A stretch of DNA of 64,000 nt from Bacilli bacterium (GTDB lineage Bacteria > Bacillota_I > Bacilli_A > RF39 > UBA660), in the NCBI GenBank assembly GCA_900752905.1, contig CAADWX010000005.1, forward strand, positions 28,720 to 92,719. Reading direction: 5' to 3'. The translations under genes and the position numbers were made by a program. The notes beneath the pieces were generated by a model. It ran no database searches, was not told the DNA's origin, and saw only the letters and a list, made by a program, of their open reading frames with translations. Positions within the stretch are counted from its first letter, which is position 1. Each line of letters begins with the position of its first letter. This document shows positions 63,477-64,000 of the stretch, one piece after another.

Positions 63477-64000
63477 ATGAATATAAAGAAGTTATTTATA
63501 ATGACATTTATTTTATTAATTATATATGTATTAATACAAATGTCTTTTAAAGATTTAAATCATGGACATGAAATAAAATATGAAATAAAAACTGAAAAAA
63601 AACAATTTAATGTATTAGAAGTATTTACACAAAATTATAAAGATGAAATGGATAATTATTATTTTGAAATAAAATATAATAATACAATATTTAATATTCA
63701 AACAAATAATATATTTAATAAAAAGAACTATGTTATAAGTGATATATATTACTATGAAAATAATGATTATAAATGTATATATCCTATATTCAAAACAGAA
63801 GATATAGTTGTTGATGTTATGTGTAAAAACGGTAATGACATAGAAAATTATACTAATATAAAAGGTAAATATGCAGATATAGATCAATTTGTACTTACAC
63901 TAAAAAAATACAATCCAAGTAATTTTATTGATTCTTCTGATTCTAAAATAACTAATAACTCTATTATTTATTATAAAGAAAATAATACTGAAAATAACAC
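63477..64000 (+). CDS. Single-pass membrane protein, 3' end outside the window
   Basis: ATG 63477, five bases after rluB, behind TAGGTGAA; it stays open through 174 codons to the window edge. It starts with one membrane helix (LFIMTFILLIIYVLIQMSF), then an outward domain rich in Asn, Tyr and Lys with a Cys pair (YKCIYPIF ... DVMCKNGND). No family is recognised. It is not a ResB-type protein as far as visible. Confidence 0.65.
   Translation, partial: MNIKKLFIMTFILLIIYVLIQMSFKDLNHGHEIKYEIKTEKKQFNVLEVFTQNYKDEMDNYYFEIKYNNTIFNIQTNNIFNKKNYVISDIYYYENNDYKCIYPIFKTEDIVVDVMCKNGNDIENYTNIKGKYADIDQFVLTLKKYNPSNFIDSSDSKITNNSIIYYKENNTENN

Noticed and set aside
63615..63887. Minus-strand frame near the right edge, rich in Ile and Tyr
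   Set aside because: It is the reverse of an AT-rich, Asn/Lys-rich gene (63477 onward) that has a start, an RBS and a signal helix.

Overview
The window is a stretch of a very AT-rich, low-GC Bacillota (Firmicutes) chromosome. Genes are closely packed, most have GGAGG-type ribosome binding sites, and most ends carry short Rho-independent hairpins. Several genes stop at TGA and TGG is used for Trp, so the ordinary bacterial code applies. Spore-coat genes (cotJ) and a dacF-spmA-spmB cluster point to a spore former, probably an uncultured gut-type lineage. The sequence does not fix the genus.

Layout. 1-6 kb: a lipoprotein, an XRE regulator, an ApeA-like HEPN abortive-infection gene with a broken second HEPN-like gene, a YunG-uracil-DNA glycosylase fusion, and a short UvrD-type helicase. 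6-8.3 kb: a cotJA/cotJB fusion with cotJC, and small membrane proteins. 8.3-11 kb: a CIRCE-controlled ClpB-like disaggregase lacking the N domain, plus Hsp20. 11-16.8 kb: glycosyltransferase, small alarmone synthetase, SDR, YnbB-like PLP enzyme, a glucosaminidase-like protein and a membrane thioredoxin. 16.8-22.2 kb: addBA recombination nuclease. 22.3-28 kb: acyltransferase, hybrid histidine kinase, Ca-type P-ATPase. 28-31.6 kb: an AbiEi-like protein and a complete agr quorum-sensing locus, including a 37-residue AgrD-like peptide. 31.9-35.3 kb: cspA, hpf, secA.

35.3-45.0 kb is the most unusual part: an array of cargo genes behind secA. Cargo units are separated by partial copies of the secA 3' end, namely the last codons (SEC-C zinc motif) and stop, in some copies with a terminator. 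On either side lie two kinds of arm sequence rich in TTTTAGATAMG repeats. Cargo includes a queuosine-salvage hydrolase, an APH-like kinase, TetR plus methyltransferase, a GNAT acetyltransferase, and a methionyl-tRNA synthetase behind a Met T-box. No recombinase gene is visible. I read this as serial site-specific insertions into the 3' end of secA, each restoring the SecA C-terminus.

45-47 kb is decayed DNA (broken ASCH and collagen-like genes and an orphan MerR-type promoter). 47-55.5 kb holds an HD phosphohydrolase, a HipA-like kinase, a nucleotidyltransferase-like gene, tag, an Hpt protein, ligA, uppP, a DUF3603-type protein and a lipoprotein. 55.7-60.3 kb encodes two tandem fused ATPase-permease ABC proteins. 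60.6-64 kb is dacF, spmA, spmB, rluB and a truncated membrane-anchored protein.
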